Shown here one piece after another: positions 26,822 through 35,512 of a stretch of 64,000 nucleotides of DNA (positions within the stretch are counted from its first letter, which is position 1; every line of letters starts with the position of its first letter). A model generated the notes under the pieces. That model was not told where the DNA came from and made no database searches. It saw nothing but the letters and a program-made list of their open reading frames with translations. The stretch spans positions 1 to 64,000 of IMG/VR virus record IMGVR_UViG_3300010885_076238, one strand, 5' to 3'. The stretch comes from a virus. A program made the position numbers and the translations under genes.

Positions 26822-27585
26822 AAAATGAAGGATTTTTATTAGTTAAAAATTTTTTTAGTAAGAATAAAATTACAAAAATTAAAAAAGAAATGGAGTATTG
26901 TTTTGAATTGATTTCAAAAAGAAATCACAATGAAATTGACAAAGATATAATTGAATTATTTAAAAAAGATACGCAATCTTTTTTGGGTTGGGCCAATTTA
27001 TGTCAAAATTTATTATCCCTTCATAGGCTGTCTAGTTCTAAAAAAATAGAAAATCTTCTAAAAAAATTAGGACTAAATAAGCCAACAATAAACACGAGAC
27101 CTCTTTTGTCTCTAAGTTGTAAAAGTTTGTCAAAACACGATTCACATTGGAAAGTTCCAAGTCATCAGGATTGGCCCAGCACAAGAGGAAGCCTTAATGG
27201 GGTAACGGTATGGATTCCTTTGGTTGGCATAAACAAGGATATTGGGCCATTAGAAATTGCACCAAAGAGTCATTTGCTGGGATTTTTAGAACATCATAAT
27301 GATGGCTTAGTGCCTATAATATCAAAACTAGAAGATAGAAAATTTATTTCAAATTCCATGAATGTCGGTGATATTTTAATTTTTAATTATTTTACTATAC
27401 ATAAGTCGGGATTGAATATCAATCTTGATAAAATAAGATGGTCTGTCCATTTCAGATACGACGACGCAGAAGAAAAAACTTTTATTGAAAGAAAATACCC
27501 TAGATATAAAAAAGAAATAAGATCTGATGAAAATATTGATTCTTCTTTCCCAAATCTTAAACAGATTGAGGACTCTCTAAAATGA
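26815..27585 (+). CDS. Phytanoyl-CoA dioxygenase-like Fe(II)/2OG oxygenase
   Basis: The iron ligands are His117 and Asp119 (SHQDW) and His196 (TIHKSG), with Arg near 208-214 for 2-oxoglutarate. The PhyH fold is common in natural-product and phage gene clusters, where it hydroxylates small molecules or modified sugars. It overlaps both neighbours, in one transcript with the next oxygenase. Confidence 0.87.
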   Translation: MLKNEGFLLVKNFFSKNKITKIKKEMEYCFELISKRNHNEIDKDIIELFKKDTQSFLGWANLCQNLLSLHRLSSSKKIENLLKKLGLNKPTINTRPLLSLSCKSLSKHDSHWKVPSHQDWPSTRGSLNGVTVWIPLVGINKDIGPLEIAPKSHLLGFLEHHNDGLVPIISKLEDRKFISNSMNVGDILIFNYFTIHKSGLNINLDKIRWSVHFRYDDAEEKTFIERKYPRYKKEIRSDENIDSSFPNLKQIEDSLK

Positions 27586-28292
27586 AAGTAAAATTAGATA
27601 AAATTAAAAAAGACTACGAAAATAATGGATTTGTTTTTATTGATGATTTTTTAGATAAAAATCTTTTTATTGAATACGTCAATAACATAAACAACATTAC
27701 TATTTGGAATGATCCAAATAATGGGTTTTTGGAAAGACAAAAAAAACAAAACAAAAGCAATTATGAACTTCATGAAAATTATTCTTCTGAGTATAATCCA
27801 ACAAGCAATAGAACGGTTGCAGACAGAAATCAGATAAAACAAAATTTACCAAAAACTATTAGTTTTTTTTCTTCTTTTGATTTTATAAATTTCATAAAAA
27901 ATGTTTCTGGTATTGATGATTTGTTTTTTGACGATAGTCTAAGGGGTGGAGGATTGCAAAAAAGTGAAAATGGAGCCTATCTAAACATTCATTTAGATAA
28001 TAACTGGAGTCCCAACACAGAGAGCTATCCTGTAGTCAATTTGATTTTATTTTTTAGCAATTGGAAAAAAGAGTATGGTGGAGAATTGGAAATTTGGAAC
28101 AAAAATTATAAAAACTATATTTTGCCAAAAGAAAACAGACTGGTAATCAGGCACAACTCAGAAGAATCTTATCATGGATTTCCAAATCCAATTAATTGTC
28201 CAAAAAATGAAAATAGAATTGCTTTAGTCTTATTCTATCATACAAAAAAAATAATTCCAAAAAATAAAAGATCAAGTGCATTATGGATTTGA
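27582..28292 (+). CDS. Fe(II)/2OG-dependent oxygenase (prolyl-hydroxylase-like)
   Basis: His137-x-Asp139 (IHLDNNW) and His198 (YHGFP) are the iron ligands, and Arg212 fits 2-oxoglutarate. The layout with GGELEIWN resembles the prolyl-4-hydroxylase-like branch. A Pro/Thr-rich fibre in the same genome makes prolyl hydroxylation followed by O-glycosylation an attractive but untested idea. Confidence 0.85.
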   Translation: MKVKLDKIKKDYENNGFVFIDDFLDKNLFIEYVNNINNITIWNDPNNGFLERQKKQNKSNYELHENYSSEYNPTSNRTVADRNQIKQNLPKTISFFSSFDFINFIKNVSGIDDLFFDDSLRGGGLQKSENGAYLNIHLDNNWSPNTESYPVVNLILFFSNWKKEYGGELEIWNKNYKNYILPKENRLVIRHNSEESYHGFPNPINCPKNENRIALVLFYHTKKIIPKNKRSSALWI

Positions 28293-29023
28293 GACTTCCT
28301 GATTTTATCTGCGTTGGCACACAAAAGTCTGGGACAACTTGGTTGTATCATGAGTTGTCTAAGCACCCGGACATTGATATGCCAAAAACAAAAGAGGTTG
28401 GAAATAACAACGCCTCAACAGGAGTTGAAAAAAATAAACATGGAATTTCTTCGCCTTTTTTAAATTTAGAAAAATATTCTTCTTATTTTCCTAAAAACAA
28501 TAAAATAACTGGAGATATTACCCCCCTCTACTTCTACGAGCCAGATTGTGCCAAACAAATAAAAAAAGTCTTGCCTAATTCATTTGTTTTTGTAATATTA
28601 AGAAATCCTGTAGATAGGGCTTTTTCTCAATGGAGAATGGTTAGAAACTTAGGGGCAATGGAGAAAACAGCAACATTTATGAAGTGTTTTGAAGAAAATG
28701 TGAGAAACATAAAAACTAGAGGTCTATATATTAATTATATTAGGTCTTTTATTGATGAATTAGGAGAAAATTTTAAATTTTATTTTTATGATGATATTTT
28801 GAAAAATCCAAATTATTTTTTAAAAAATATATTAAAAAATATAAATGTAAATTTAGAATTTAACTTTAGTTCTTCTTGGTTAAAAATGCCCTACCATGAT
28901 GACAATCAAATAATTAAAAAAGAAGACAAGAAAAGATGCATGTCTTTTTACTATAGTTCTATTAAAGAATTAGAAAAACTTGTTCATGTCAATACGGAAT
29001 GGACATATGAAAAAATTCTATGA
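28283..29023 (+). CDS. Sulfotransferase
   Basis: The PAPS 5'-loop is GTQKSGTTW (12-20) and the 3'-phosphate site RNPVDRAFSQW is at 107-117. It has the length of a bacterial sugar sulfotransferase (246 residues). It overlaps both neighbours and probably sulfates the glycan made by this island. It would need host PAPS. Confidence 0.93.
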   Translation: MDLRLPDFICVGTQKSGTTWLYHELSKHPDIDMPKTKEVGNNNASTGVEKNKHGISSPFLNLEKYSSYFPKNNKITGDITPLYFYEPDCAKQIKKVLPNSFVFVILRNPVDRAFSQWRMVRNLGAMEKTATFMKCFEENVRNIKTRGLYINYIRSFIDELGENFKFYFYDDILKNPNYFLKNILKNINVNLEFNFSSSWLKMPYHDDNQIIKKEDKKRCMSFYYSSIKELEKLVHVNTEWTYEKIL

Positions 29024-29438
29024 TTTAGTTCTTCACAGCTCAGTAATAAATAAAAGTAATACTTATAAGGTTGCAAAAAAAATATCTAATTTTTTGAAAA
29101 TAGATATTTTACACATAGATGATGTTGATTTTTTTAAATATAAAAACATAATAATTTGCTGTTCTACTTTTGGTGATGAAGAATTACCTTTTAATATGGA
29201 GTTTTTTTTAGAAAATTTAAAAATTAAGTCAAAAAATTATACTATTTGTGAATTAGGTAACTATTTTGGAGTCGATGATAAAGAATTCGGAGCAGCCAGA
29301 ATAATTAAACATAAGTTGAAATATTTGAATTGGAAACTTATTGATGAGTGTCTTTCTTTAGATTCTGTGCCTGAAATAGATTGGCAAAGTTTTTCTTTAT
29401 GGATTAAAAAAATAAATGAAAGATATAGAAATAATTAG
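29007..29438 (+). CDS. Flavodoxin-like electron carrier
   Basis: CCSTFGDEELPFNM, with STxGDxELP, is the phosphate/FMN loop, and CELGNYFGVDDKEFGAA is the later flavin-contact block. The length, 143 residues, is normal. The start chosen overlaps the sulfotransferase by 17 bases. It may supply electrons to an oxidoreductase of the cluster or to a host enzyme. Confidence 0.85.
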   Translation: MKKFYDLVLHSSVINKSNTYKVAKKISNFLKIDILHIDDVDFFKYKNIIICCSTFGDEELPFNMEFFLENLKIKSKNYTICELGNYFGVDDKEFGAARIIKHKLKYLNWKLIDECLSLDSVPEIDWQSFSLWIKKINERYRNN

Positions 29439-30288
29439 TAAAATTAAAAAAATTACTAATTGCAAATTTATTTTAAAAGAAGATAAGTGTATTTTTTTAG
29501 ATTTTTATGATAATGAATCTACTTATGGTGGAGTTTTTAGACATTCCACTAAAAAAAAAGAAATTTTAGATCTTTTAAACAATCTTAAAAATATTATTTA
29601 TCTTGATTTAAGAAAGAATAGAATAAACTCAGAGTTTAATCTTGATTTGCCAAATTTAAAACATTTAGATTTAGGTTCTAATTATTTGTCAAAAGTTCCA
29701 TTTTGGATTAAAAATTTATCTTTAGAATATTTAAATTTGGGAGTAAATCAATTAAGTACAGTCCCAGAATGGTTTGCAGAAAAAAAATTTACCACATTGA
29801 AAATTCATAAAAATAATTTAAATCACATGCCTGTTCTCAGAGCGGATAATTTAATATTTTTAAATCTTTATCAGAATAAATTTGAAAAAATTCCTGAATT
29901 TGTTTTTAGTTTATATAAATTAAAATATTTTTGTTGGGGCATGAGTTGTATTGAAGAGATCCCAGAAGAAATTTCGAACTTAGTTAATTTAGAGTGGCTT
30001 TCTTTGGTTCCTAATAAAATAAGATTTTTACCTAGTAATTTTAATAATTTAAAAAAATTAATTGGAATTAGAATTGGTAAAAACAAACTATCAGAAATTC
30101 CAAATTTTTTTGATGAATTTTCTAATTTGAAGCAATTATCTTTATATAAAAATAAAATTAAAAAAATACCTGATAGTTTGTTTAATTTAAATAATATTGA
30201 ATATATAAATATACAACAAAATCCAATAGAAACCAAGTCAATAAATAAATTAAAAAAATATTTAGTCAATGCTAAAATTGAATATTGA
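29416..30288 (+). CDS. Leucine-rich-repeat protein
   Basis: From about residue 57, eight to nine repeats of the type L-x-x-L-x-L-x-x-N-x-L-x-x-I-P run to the end. There is no signal peptide or membrane span. It overlaps the flavodoxin gene by 23 bases. LRRs bind protein, so it may recognise a host factor; no partner can be read from sequence. Confidence 0.9.
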   Translation: MKDIEIISKIKKITNCKFILKEDKCIFLDFYDNESTYGGVFRHSTKKKEILDLLNNLKNIIYLDLRKNRINSEFNLDLPNLKHLDLGSNYLSKVPFWIKNLSLEYLNLGVNQLSTVPEWFAEKKFTTLKIHKNNLNHMPVLRADNLIFLNLYQNKFEKIPEFVFSLYKLKYFCWGMSCIEEIPEEISNLVNLEWLSLVPNKIRFLPSNFNNLKKLIGIRIGKNKLSEIPNFFDEFSNLKQLSLYKNKIKKIPDSLFNLNNIEYINIQQNPIETKSINKLKKYLVNAKIEY

Positions 30289-30664
30289 TTATAATAAACA
30301 TATTAATTTTATTAAAAATTTTGATGAAAAAAATATAAAATCTAATAAGAAATTTTTAAAATTATTGTTAAAAAATAATAATTTTAAAAATTTCTTATTA
30401 GATGATATTAGATTTTGTTATTATTTTTGCCATTGGGTCATTGAGGGTCGTTGTGAAGTTTTAGAAGATATTTTTGTTTCAAATTCTTGTTACGCTCTCA
30501 ACTACGCAGCATTTGTATTGAATAGCAAATTACCTGAAAATTTACATAATTGCATGATACTGAAGCATTTATCAGAAAAAGACGAGTGTGCAAATCAATA
30601 TTTTATTTGGCTTCTTAATAAAGAAAATAAAATTAATATCGGTGTATGGGGAGATTACAAATGA
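30269..30664 (+). CDS. Hypothetical helical Cys-containing protein
   Basis: The 131-residue product overlaps the LRR gene (20 bases) and the next transferase gene (ATGA). It looks helical, with a FCYYFCHWVIEGRCEVLEDIF segment and an E-C-A-x-x-Y-F end. No family recognised. Confidence 0.55.
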   Translation: MLKLNIDYNKHINFIKNFDEKNIKSNKKFLKLLLKNNNFKNFLLDDIRFCYYFCHWVIEGRCEVLEDIFVSNSCYALNYAAFVLNSKLPENLHNCMILKHLSEKDECANQYFIWLLNKENKINIGVWGDYK

Positions 30665-31512
30665 TTCCACACCTAGTCATAATGCTTAGTCCTAAAAAAC
30701 CAAACATGCAAATAAATGCCAAGTTTTGTATCGAATCAATCCGAAGGTTTTCAGGTTTTGAAAATTTTTATACCACATTGGTTGTGCCTGATCATGAGAA
30801 AGATCATTTGGATTCTTGGTTTTATAAAAAAAAGTGCGAGGTATATGCATATAAATATAATAATAATTTTCATTGTCCTTGGAATTTTGGTCCAAGATGG
30901 TATATAGAGCCTAAATCTGAATTTTATTTGGCATTGGATGCTGATGTTATTTGTCTTAATACAATTGCATCGATTCAAAAATTAATAAAAAATAAATCTT
31001 TTAATGCCGTTTCAGCTGTTTCTTGCCCATTTGATTTGAATCCTTTTGACATGTGGAGAAAATTATTCGAAGCAGCAGGATTGATTTTTCCTAATAAAAC
31101 ATATTCATACAGAGAAAAAAGAAGTATAAAAAATAAAAGTATTGATGATTATTCTCCTTTTTACCCAAATTGTGGAGTTCTATTATTAAATTCTTGTTTA
31201 TTAAAAGATATTAAGAAGGCATGTCCAGAAATTGTTAAAATTGTTGATAGGTTTTGTAGGAAAAATTATTATTTCCCACAGATAGTAAGTTCTTTGTTAA
31301 TATATTATTGTAATTTTGAAATTAATGAGTTAGAGTCTAATTGGAATTCGCTCGAAACTTTCGACAATCACAGCCCAGAAGTAATTTTTTATCATCACAA
31401 TCGATTTTCAATTTTTGAAAAAATAAAAAATGCACATAACTCAAATTTAGATTTAACCAAAAAACTAGATTCTATAAAAACTTCTATAGAAAAAAAGTTC
31501 AAGTTATTGTAG
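30661..31512 (+). CDS. GT-A glycosyltransferase (GT8-like)
   Basis: I took the ATG in the ATGA overlap. LALDADV has D93/D95, and PNCGVLLLN is the acceptor/donor loop as in GT8 relatives. The late VIFYHHNRFSIF segment fits the third metal ligand His. The nature of the sugar is unknown. Confidence 0.75.
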   Translation: MIPHLVIMLSPKKPNMQINAKFCIESIRRFSGFENFYTTLVVPDHEKDHLDSWFYKKKCEVYAYKYNNNFHCPWNFGPRWYIEPKSEFYLALDADVICLNTIASIQKLIKNKSFNAVSAVSCPFDLNPFDMWRKLFEAAGLIFPNKTYSYREKRSIKNKSIDDYSPFYPNCGVLLLNSCLLKDIKKACPEIVKIVDRFCRKNYYFPQIVSSLLIYYCNFEINELESNWNSLETFDNHSPEVIFYHHNRFSIFEKIKNAHNSNLDLTKKLDSIKTSIEKKFKLL

Positions 31513-31521
31513 AATTTGATT

Positions 31522-32157
31522 ATGAAACTTATTATTTTTGGAACCAATGAAATTTCTTGTTTGGCCAAATTTTATTTCGAAAATGATAGTCAATTTAGTT
31601 GTTTTTCTTATTGTTTGGACTCTGGGTTTATAAAGGAAAATAGTCTAGAGGGACTACCAATTATTTCTTTTGAAGAAATAGATGTAAAAAAATATCCAAT
31701 TGAAGAGTATTTATTTTTTGTGCCTCTTTATGAAAACAAATTGAGAGATTTGAAAACAAAACAGGTCTTATCTAAAGGGTATGGTTTAGCATCATATATT
31801 TCTTCAAAAGCAACGGTTTTTTCAAAAAAAATTGGTTCTAATTGTTTTATAATGGAAAATAATGTAATTCAACCATATGTTGAAATAGGAGATAACAACA
31901 TATTTTGGAGTGGTAATCATATTGGTCATCATAGTATTATAAAAAATAATGTATTCTTTTCTTCTCATGTTGTTTTATCAGGAAAATGTTTGGTTGAAGA
32001 TTATTGTTGGTTCGGAGTCAACAGTTGCATAAGAGATAGACTAGAAATAGCAGAGGGTTCTTTTATATCAATGGGATCTGTTATTACAAAAAGCACAAAA
32101 CCTTACAAAAAGTATTCAGGCAACCCAGCCAAGGAATATGGCGATGTTGTTTCATAA
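31522..32157 (+). CDS. Sugar O-acetyltransferase (NeuD-like, left-handed beta-helix)
   Basis: An N-terminal Rossmann-like PglD domain (LIIFGTNEIS) precedes hexapeptide repeats (NVIQPYVEIGDNNIFWSG, IRDRLEIAEGSFISMGSVIT). The HH in IGHHSI matches the active His. It is 212 residues, as in PglD/NeuD enzymes that O- or N-acetylate sugars. The start is ATG 31522, not a TTG two codons earlier. Confidence 0.88.
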   Translation: MKLIIFGTNEISCLAKFYFENDSQFSCFSYCLDSGFIKENSLEGLPIISFEEIDVKKYPIEEYLFFVPLYENKLRDLKTKQVLSKGYGLASYISSKATVFSKKIGSNCFIMENNVIQPYVEIGDNNIFWSGNHIGHHSIIKNNVFFSSHVVLSGKCLVEDYCWFGVNSCIRDRLEIAEGSFISMGSVITKSTKPYKKYSGNPAKEYGDVVS

Positions 32158-32923
32158 ATTAGGGCTAGTTTTTTCTGACCAAGCTCAACTTCCAACATTA
32201 GAAGACCGAAACGAAATCATCAGAGTTTATTATTCGTACAGAATAAATAAACAAAGTCACATAAATTATTTTGAAATACTTAAAAAAAATTTAAAATTAA
32301 AATACAAAAATAAAAGACCAGTTTTTTCTCCTGGTCATACGGGTTGTTTTGATGACGTGGGAGTTATGCCTTCCTGCCTAGTTGGAGGAAGACTATATTA
32401 TACAGGTTGGAATTTGCGCGGAACTGTTCCGTACGGCCACTCAATAGGTTTTGCTATTTTCAATGAAAAAAAAAATAAATTCGAAAGAATTCAAAAAGGT
32501 CCGGTTTTGGACAGAGGTAGAAAAGTTCCTTATTTAGCAAATTCTCCTTTTGTAATTGGCAATAAAATGTGGTTTTGTAATGGAACCGGTTGGGATGGAA
32601 ATTTTGCAAAATATACTATATGGGAAGCAGAAAATAACAATGAAGATTGGATTGTAAAAAAACAATTATTCGGCAAATTAAATGAGGCTTGTTCAAGAGC
32701 CTGCTATTCTGAAATTGGATTTTTATTTGCAAAAAAAACAAAAAAAACTCAATATGAAATATTTTTATATAAAAAAAATAAAATTAAAAAAATTATAAGA
32801 AAATCTTCAAAAGACGACTGGGACTCTGAGATGACATGCTATCCTTATTTTTTTAAGGATATGATTTTTTATAATGGCAATGGATACGGAAAGTCTGGCG
32901 TTGGTGTGGTTAGGCTAGAATGA
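32138..32923 (+). CDS. Five-bladed beta-propeller glycosidase-like protein
   Basis: GCFDDVGVMPSCLVGGRLYY-TGWN, PFVIGNKMWFCNGTGW and the strand periodicity are typical of GH32/43/62/68/130-like propellers. Two Asp and a Glu are expected to form the active site. D73 and D74 in FDDVG are candidates, but the rest cannot be assigned. It probably trims or transfers sugars. It overlaps the acetyltransferase gene by 20 bases. Confidence 0.65.
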   Translation: MAMLFHKLGLVFSDQAQLPTLEDRNEIIRVYYSYRINKQSHINYFEILKKNLKLKYKNKRPVFSPGHTGCFDDVGVMPSCLVGGRLYYTGWNLRGTVPYGHSIGFAIFNEKKNKFERIQKGPVLDRGRKVPYLANSPFVIGNKMWFCNGTGWDGNFAKYTIWEAENNNEDWIVKKQLFGKLNEACSRACYSEIGFLFAKKTKKTQYEIFLYKKNKIKKIIRKSSKDDWDSEMTCYPYFFKDMIFYNGNGYGKSGVGVVRLE

Positions 32924-33796
32924 TTTTTTTATATGTTTTATATATTCTGCTATGCCTTCCTTGATTGTGTATTTAGGCTCCCATCCTAATTCTTTTTTTG
33001 ATTTTGATATGTCACATTTTGTGTCTATTTGATATTTTTTTGAAAAACAGCAATTAATATATTTAGGCTCTAATTTTGTTTTTAAGTTTGTATTTATAAT
33101 TTTAATTAATTCCAAAAAACTCACAGAATTACCAGACCCAATATTAAAAATTCCGCTTTTATTGTATTTTAGGCATTTTAGATTTGCTTCCACAACATCT
33201 TCAACAAAACACCAGTCTCTTTTCTGTTTTCCAAATTTGAATATCTTAGGATTTTTATTTTCCATCATTTGTTTGATTATTTGAAATATCATGCTTGATC
33301 TTTTTTCTTTTATTTGTTCGTAAGGCCCATACACATTGCAATATCTTAGTCCTATTATGCTAATGTTATTTTTTTTTGCAAAATCTTCTGCAAATTCGTC
33401 AAACGCCAGTTTTGATTCGGCATACAAATTTAGAGGATTTGTTTTTGTTTTTTCACTAAATGGAGCTGGGCTGTTACCATAAACAGCGGTAGAAGATGCA
33501 TAAATAAATTTTTTACATCCATTTTCTAATAATTCATTAAATAGATTTATGGGTTCATGTAAATTTGCCCTAAACATTTCTTTTGAATTTGTACATGTTG
33601 TATCATTGTTTGCTGCCATATGAAAACATACATCTTGTTTTTTTAAATTTTTAATATTATTTATAAAATAAGTTTTTTTAAAAATTGGATTTTCTTTTGT
33701 TTTTCCTGTAATAGAGATTGTATGTTTTTGTTTTATTATTTTTTTAATTAAATTAAATCCTATAAAACCAGTTGCACCAGTGACTAAAATATTCAT
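32915..33796 (-). CDS. NAD-dependent sugar epimerase (HldD-like)
   Basis: GATGFIG is the NAD loop and LYAESK holds the catalytic Tyr and Lys. YCNVYGPYEQIKEKRSSMIFQI and FKFGKQKRDWCFVEDVVEANL resemble ADP-glyceromanno-heptose 6-epimerase and related UDP-sugar epimerases. The exact substrate is uncertain. It is convergent with the propeller gene, overlapping by nine bases. Confidence 0.8.
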   Translation of the reverse strand: MNILVTGATGFIGFNLIKKIIKQKHTISITGKTKENPIFKKTYFINNIKNLKKQDVCFHMAANNDTTCTNSKEMFRANLHEPINLFNELLENGCKKFIYASSTAVYGNSPAPFSEKTKTNPLNLYAESKLAFDEFAEDFAKKNNISIIGLRYCNVYGPYEQIKEKRSSMIFQIIKQMMENKNPKIFKFGKQKRDWCFVEDVVEANLKCLKYNKSGIFNIGSGNSVSFLELIKIINTNLKTKLEPKYINCCFSKKYQIDTKCDISKSKKELGWEPKYTIKEGIAEYIKHIKKSF

Positions 33797-33827
33797 ATTT
33801 TAATATTAGTTATACTATTTTATAAAT

Positions 33828-34628
33828 ATGTCAAACACCAAAACAGCAAAGCCACTATCTTTTGTTCCTTTTTCAAAGTCCAGAGTAGATATAATAATAC
33901 CTTTTCATGGTCAATATGAAAAGGTAGTCTCCCTCGTTCAGAGTATAATATTTTCTGTAAAAAGCAATCCTTATCAAATTACTTTAGTAGACGATCACTC
34001 AGAAAATGAAACTTTCCACAAAGAGTTGGCAGATCAATTTAAGAAAACAACCCCAGAAGGCTATAGACATCAAGTTGTTTGCATTAGAAACAAAAAACAA
34101 CTTGGTTTTGGTGGCTCTTTAAGAGTGGGATATGAAAATACAAATTTGCCTTGGGTTTTGTTTTTGCATTCTGATTGTTTGGTGGAAGATCCCAACTTTA
34201 TGATTGAAATGGGCCAGTCGCTATTAGATTGGAAAGAACAGAACGTTCCTGTGAAATTTGTTTCTGCAAGATCAAATAATCCTGGTGATCTACTAAAAGC
34301 AAAAGCAAAAAGCCATGAGAAAGAAAATAAAAATATAGTTTTAGAAGAAAATGAAACATTGCCTCTTTTTTGTGCAATGTGTCATAGAGAATTGTTTGAA
34401 AGAATTGGAGGTTTTATAAAAGAATATCCGTATGCTTGGTATGAAGATGAAGAATTAGCACATAGAATGAGAAAATACGGATACAAACAAGGAGTATCAA
34501 CTAAATCTTGGATTTATCACGAAGGCGGTTCTACAATAAAATATCTTTGGGATAAAAATAAAAAAGCAAAAGAAATTATGGACAACAACAGAGAATTGTG
34601 CTTGAGCGACATAAAGTCAATTAAATGA
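33828..34628 (+). CDS. GT2 glycosyltransferase
   Basis: An N-terminal ITLVDDHSENE, LFLHSDCLV as the DxD and GGFIKEYPYAWYEDEELAHRM near the C-terminus are standard GT2 blocks. The length is 266 residues. Divergent from the epimerase gene with 31 bases between, and a TATACT element lies 11 bases before the ATG. Confidence 0.9.
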   Translation: MSNTKTAKPLSFVPFSKSRVDIIIPFHGQYEKVVSLVQSIIFSVKSNPYQITLVDDHSENETFHKELADQFKKTTPEGYRHQVVCIRNKKQLGFGGSLRVGYENTNLPWVLFLHSDCLVEDPNFMIEMGQSLLDWKEQNVPVKFVSARSNNPGDLLKAKAKSHEKENKNIVLEENETLPLFCAMCHRELFERIGGFIKEYPYAWYEDEELAHRMRKYGYKQGVSTKSWIYHEGGSTIKYLWDKNKKAKEIMDNNRELCLSDIKSIK

Positions 34629-34705
34629 TATGGAATTATTTTTTTCCATAGTTCAAATATAAGCATTTGAACAATGAATAAATAAGGTTGAACAAATTTG
34701 TTCAA
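34629..34705 (+). promoter_or_regulatory. Palindrome cluster with four TTGAAC/GTTCAA half-sites
   Basis: After a TATGGAA/TTCCATA hairpin (34629-34650), GTTCAAAT (34651) and ATTTGAAC (34665) form an 8-base inverted repeat. A perfect 18-base palindrome TTGAACAAATTTGTTCAA follows at 34688-34705. All four arms share TTGAAC. It sits just before the Cys-rich gene and is a candidate dimeric repressor operator or an mRNA hairpin pair. Confidence 0.65.
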
Positions 34706-34726
34706 ATTAACAAGGAGGAAACATAT

Positions 34727-34948
34727 ATGTATTGTCGCAGACCAGATGGTGTATTGATAAATTTCGATTCAGTAAAATACAAACGTTGTTCAAACGGTCT
34801 AACCAACGCAGCTGGACAAAAGTCAGCTAAATGCGGTGGTTGGAAATATTTTTATGCTAATTGCCCAAAAACCAATTTTATGTGCTCCGCTCTTTCTGGA
34901 GCTTGGGTTTCGGCCATAACCGTATGCCGTCAGCAACTTTATAGCTGA
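34727..34948 (+). CDS. Small Cys-rich protein
   Basis: The ATG follows an optimal AAGGAGG six bases ahead. The 73 residues contain six cysteines (CRR, RCSNG, KCGGW, NCPK, MCSAL, VCRQ) and many aromatic residues. No family recognised; a strong ribosome-binding site, upstream palindromes and a downstream terminator suggest a regulated, highly expressed monocistronic gene. Confidence 0.75.
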   Translation: MYCRRPDGVLINFDSVKYKRCSNGLTNAAGQKSAKCGGWKYFYANCPKTNFMCSALSGAWVSAITVCRQQLYS

Positions 34949-34962
34949 TCTTTCGGTCTCAT

Positions 34963-35006
34963 AAATAAATCCTTGTAAATTAATTTTTATGAGGATTTAT
35001 TTTTTT
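34963..35006 (+). terminator. Rho-independent terminator
   Basis: AAATAAATCCT pairs with AGGATTTATTT over 11 bases and is followed by a T run. It ends the Cys-rich gene and separates it from csrA. Confidence 0.7.
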
Positions 35007-35032
35007 AATTTATGAAACCAGCACGCAAATCA

Positions 35033-35060
35033 TTGACAACAAAAAAAATTCATGTATATT
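35033..35060 (+). promoter_or_regulatory. Sigma70-type promoter of csrA
   Basis: TTGACA and TATATT lie 16 bases apart, with TG before the -10. It is 44 bases upstream of the csrA start. Confidence 0.75.
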
Positions 35061-35103
35061 GTTGTTGCTGTCTAATTTGTTCTCAAGAAAGGAATCTTTT
35101 ACA

Positions 35104-35286
35104 ATGCTTGTTCTTTCAAGGAAGATTGACGAATCTATATTAATTTCTAACAATATCGAATTGATAATTGTTGATATCATTGGAGATAAAGTTAAAATTG
35201 GAATCAATGCTCCGAAAGATGTTAGAATTCTAAGATCTGAAATCTATGAAAAATTGTGCAAAAAAAATATTGTGCAAAAAAAATAA
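35104..35286 (+). CDS. csrA: CsrA-family RNA-binding translational regulator (copy 1)
   Basis: It starts MLVLSRKIDESI, the standard CsrA N-terminus, and continues with IELIIVDIIGDKVKIGINAP and a VRILRSEIYE helix. At 60 residues it is complete. CsrA dimers bind GGA motifs near ribosome-binding sites and block or stabilise mRNAs. An upstream in-frame start would add an atypical extension and was rejected. A second copy lies at 43508-43705. Confidence 0.95.
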   Translation: MLVLSRKIDESILISNNIELIIVDIIGDKVKIGINAPKDVRILRSEIYEKLCKKNIVQKK

Positions 35287-35459
35287 TTTTTAAAGTATTT
35301 TTTTTACATGGTCGATAACAGTACTACTTGGTTTATATCCAAGTTTTTTACTAATTTTTTAATTTTAGCTAATATTTCTTTAGATTCGCTAATTCTTTTC
35401 GGCAAAAATTTTGTCGGAAATTATCTTAATTTTAATCATTAATTAAATATTTTATTCAC

Positions 35460-35487
35460 TTTACTCCTTGAGTATTCGGCCTATAAT
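35460..35487 (+). promoter_or_regulatory. Putative promoter TTTACT-16-TATAAT
   Basis: It lies 25 bases before the ligase-like start. The same TTTACT...TATAAT pair occurs upstream of two other genes in the window. Confidence 0.55.
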
Positions 35488-35512
35488 CGTCTTAAACTGA
35501 ATGGAGTTGATT

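Noticed and set aside
29871-30269. Minus-strand frame over the LRR gene
   Set aside because: It arises from repeat structure of the opposite strand; no start signal.
30692-30978. Small alternate frames inside the 30661 transferase gene
   Set aside because: They lie within a recognised GT gene and lack start signals.
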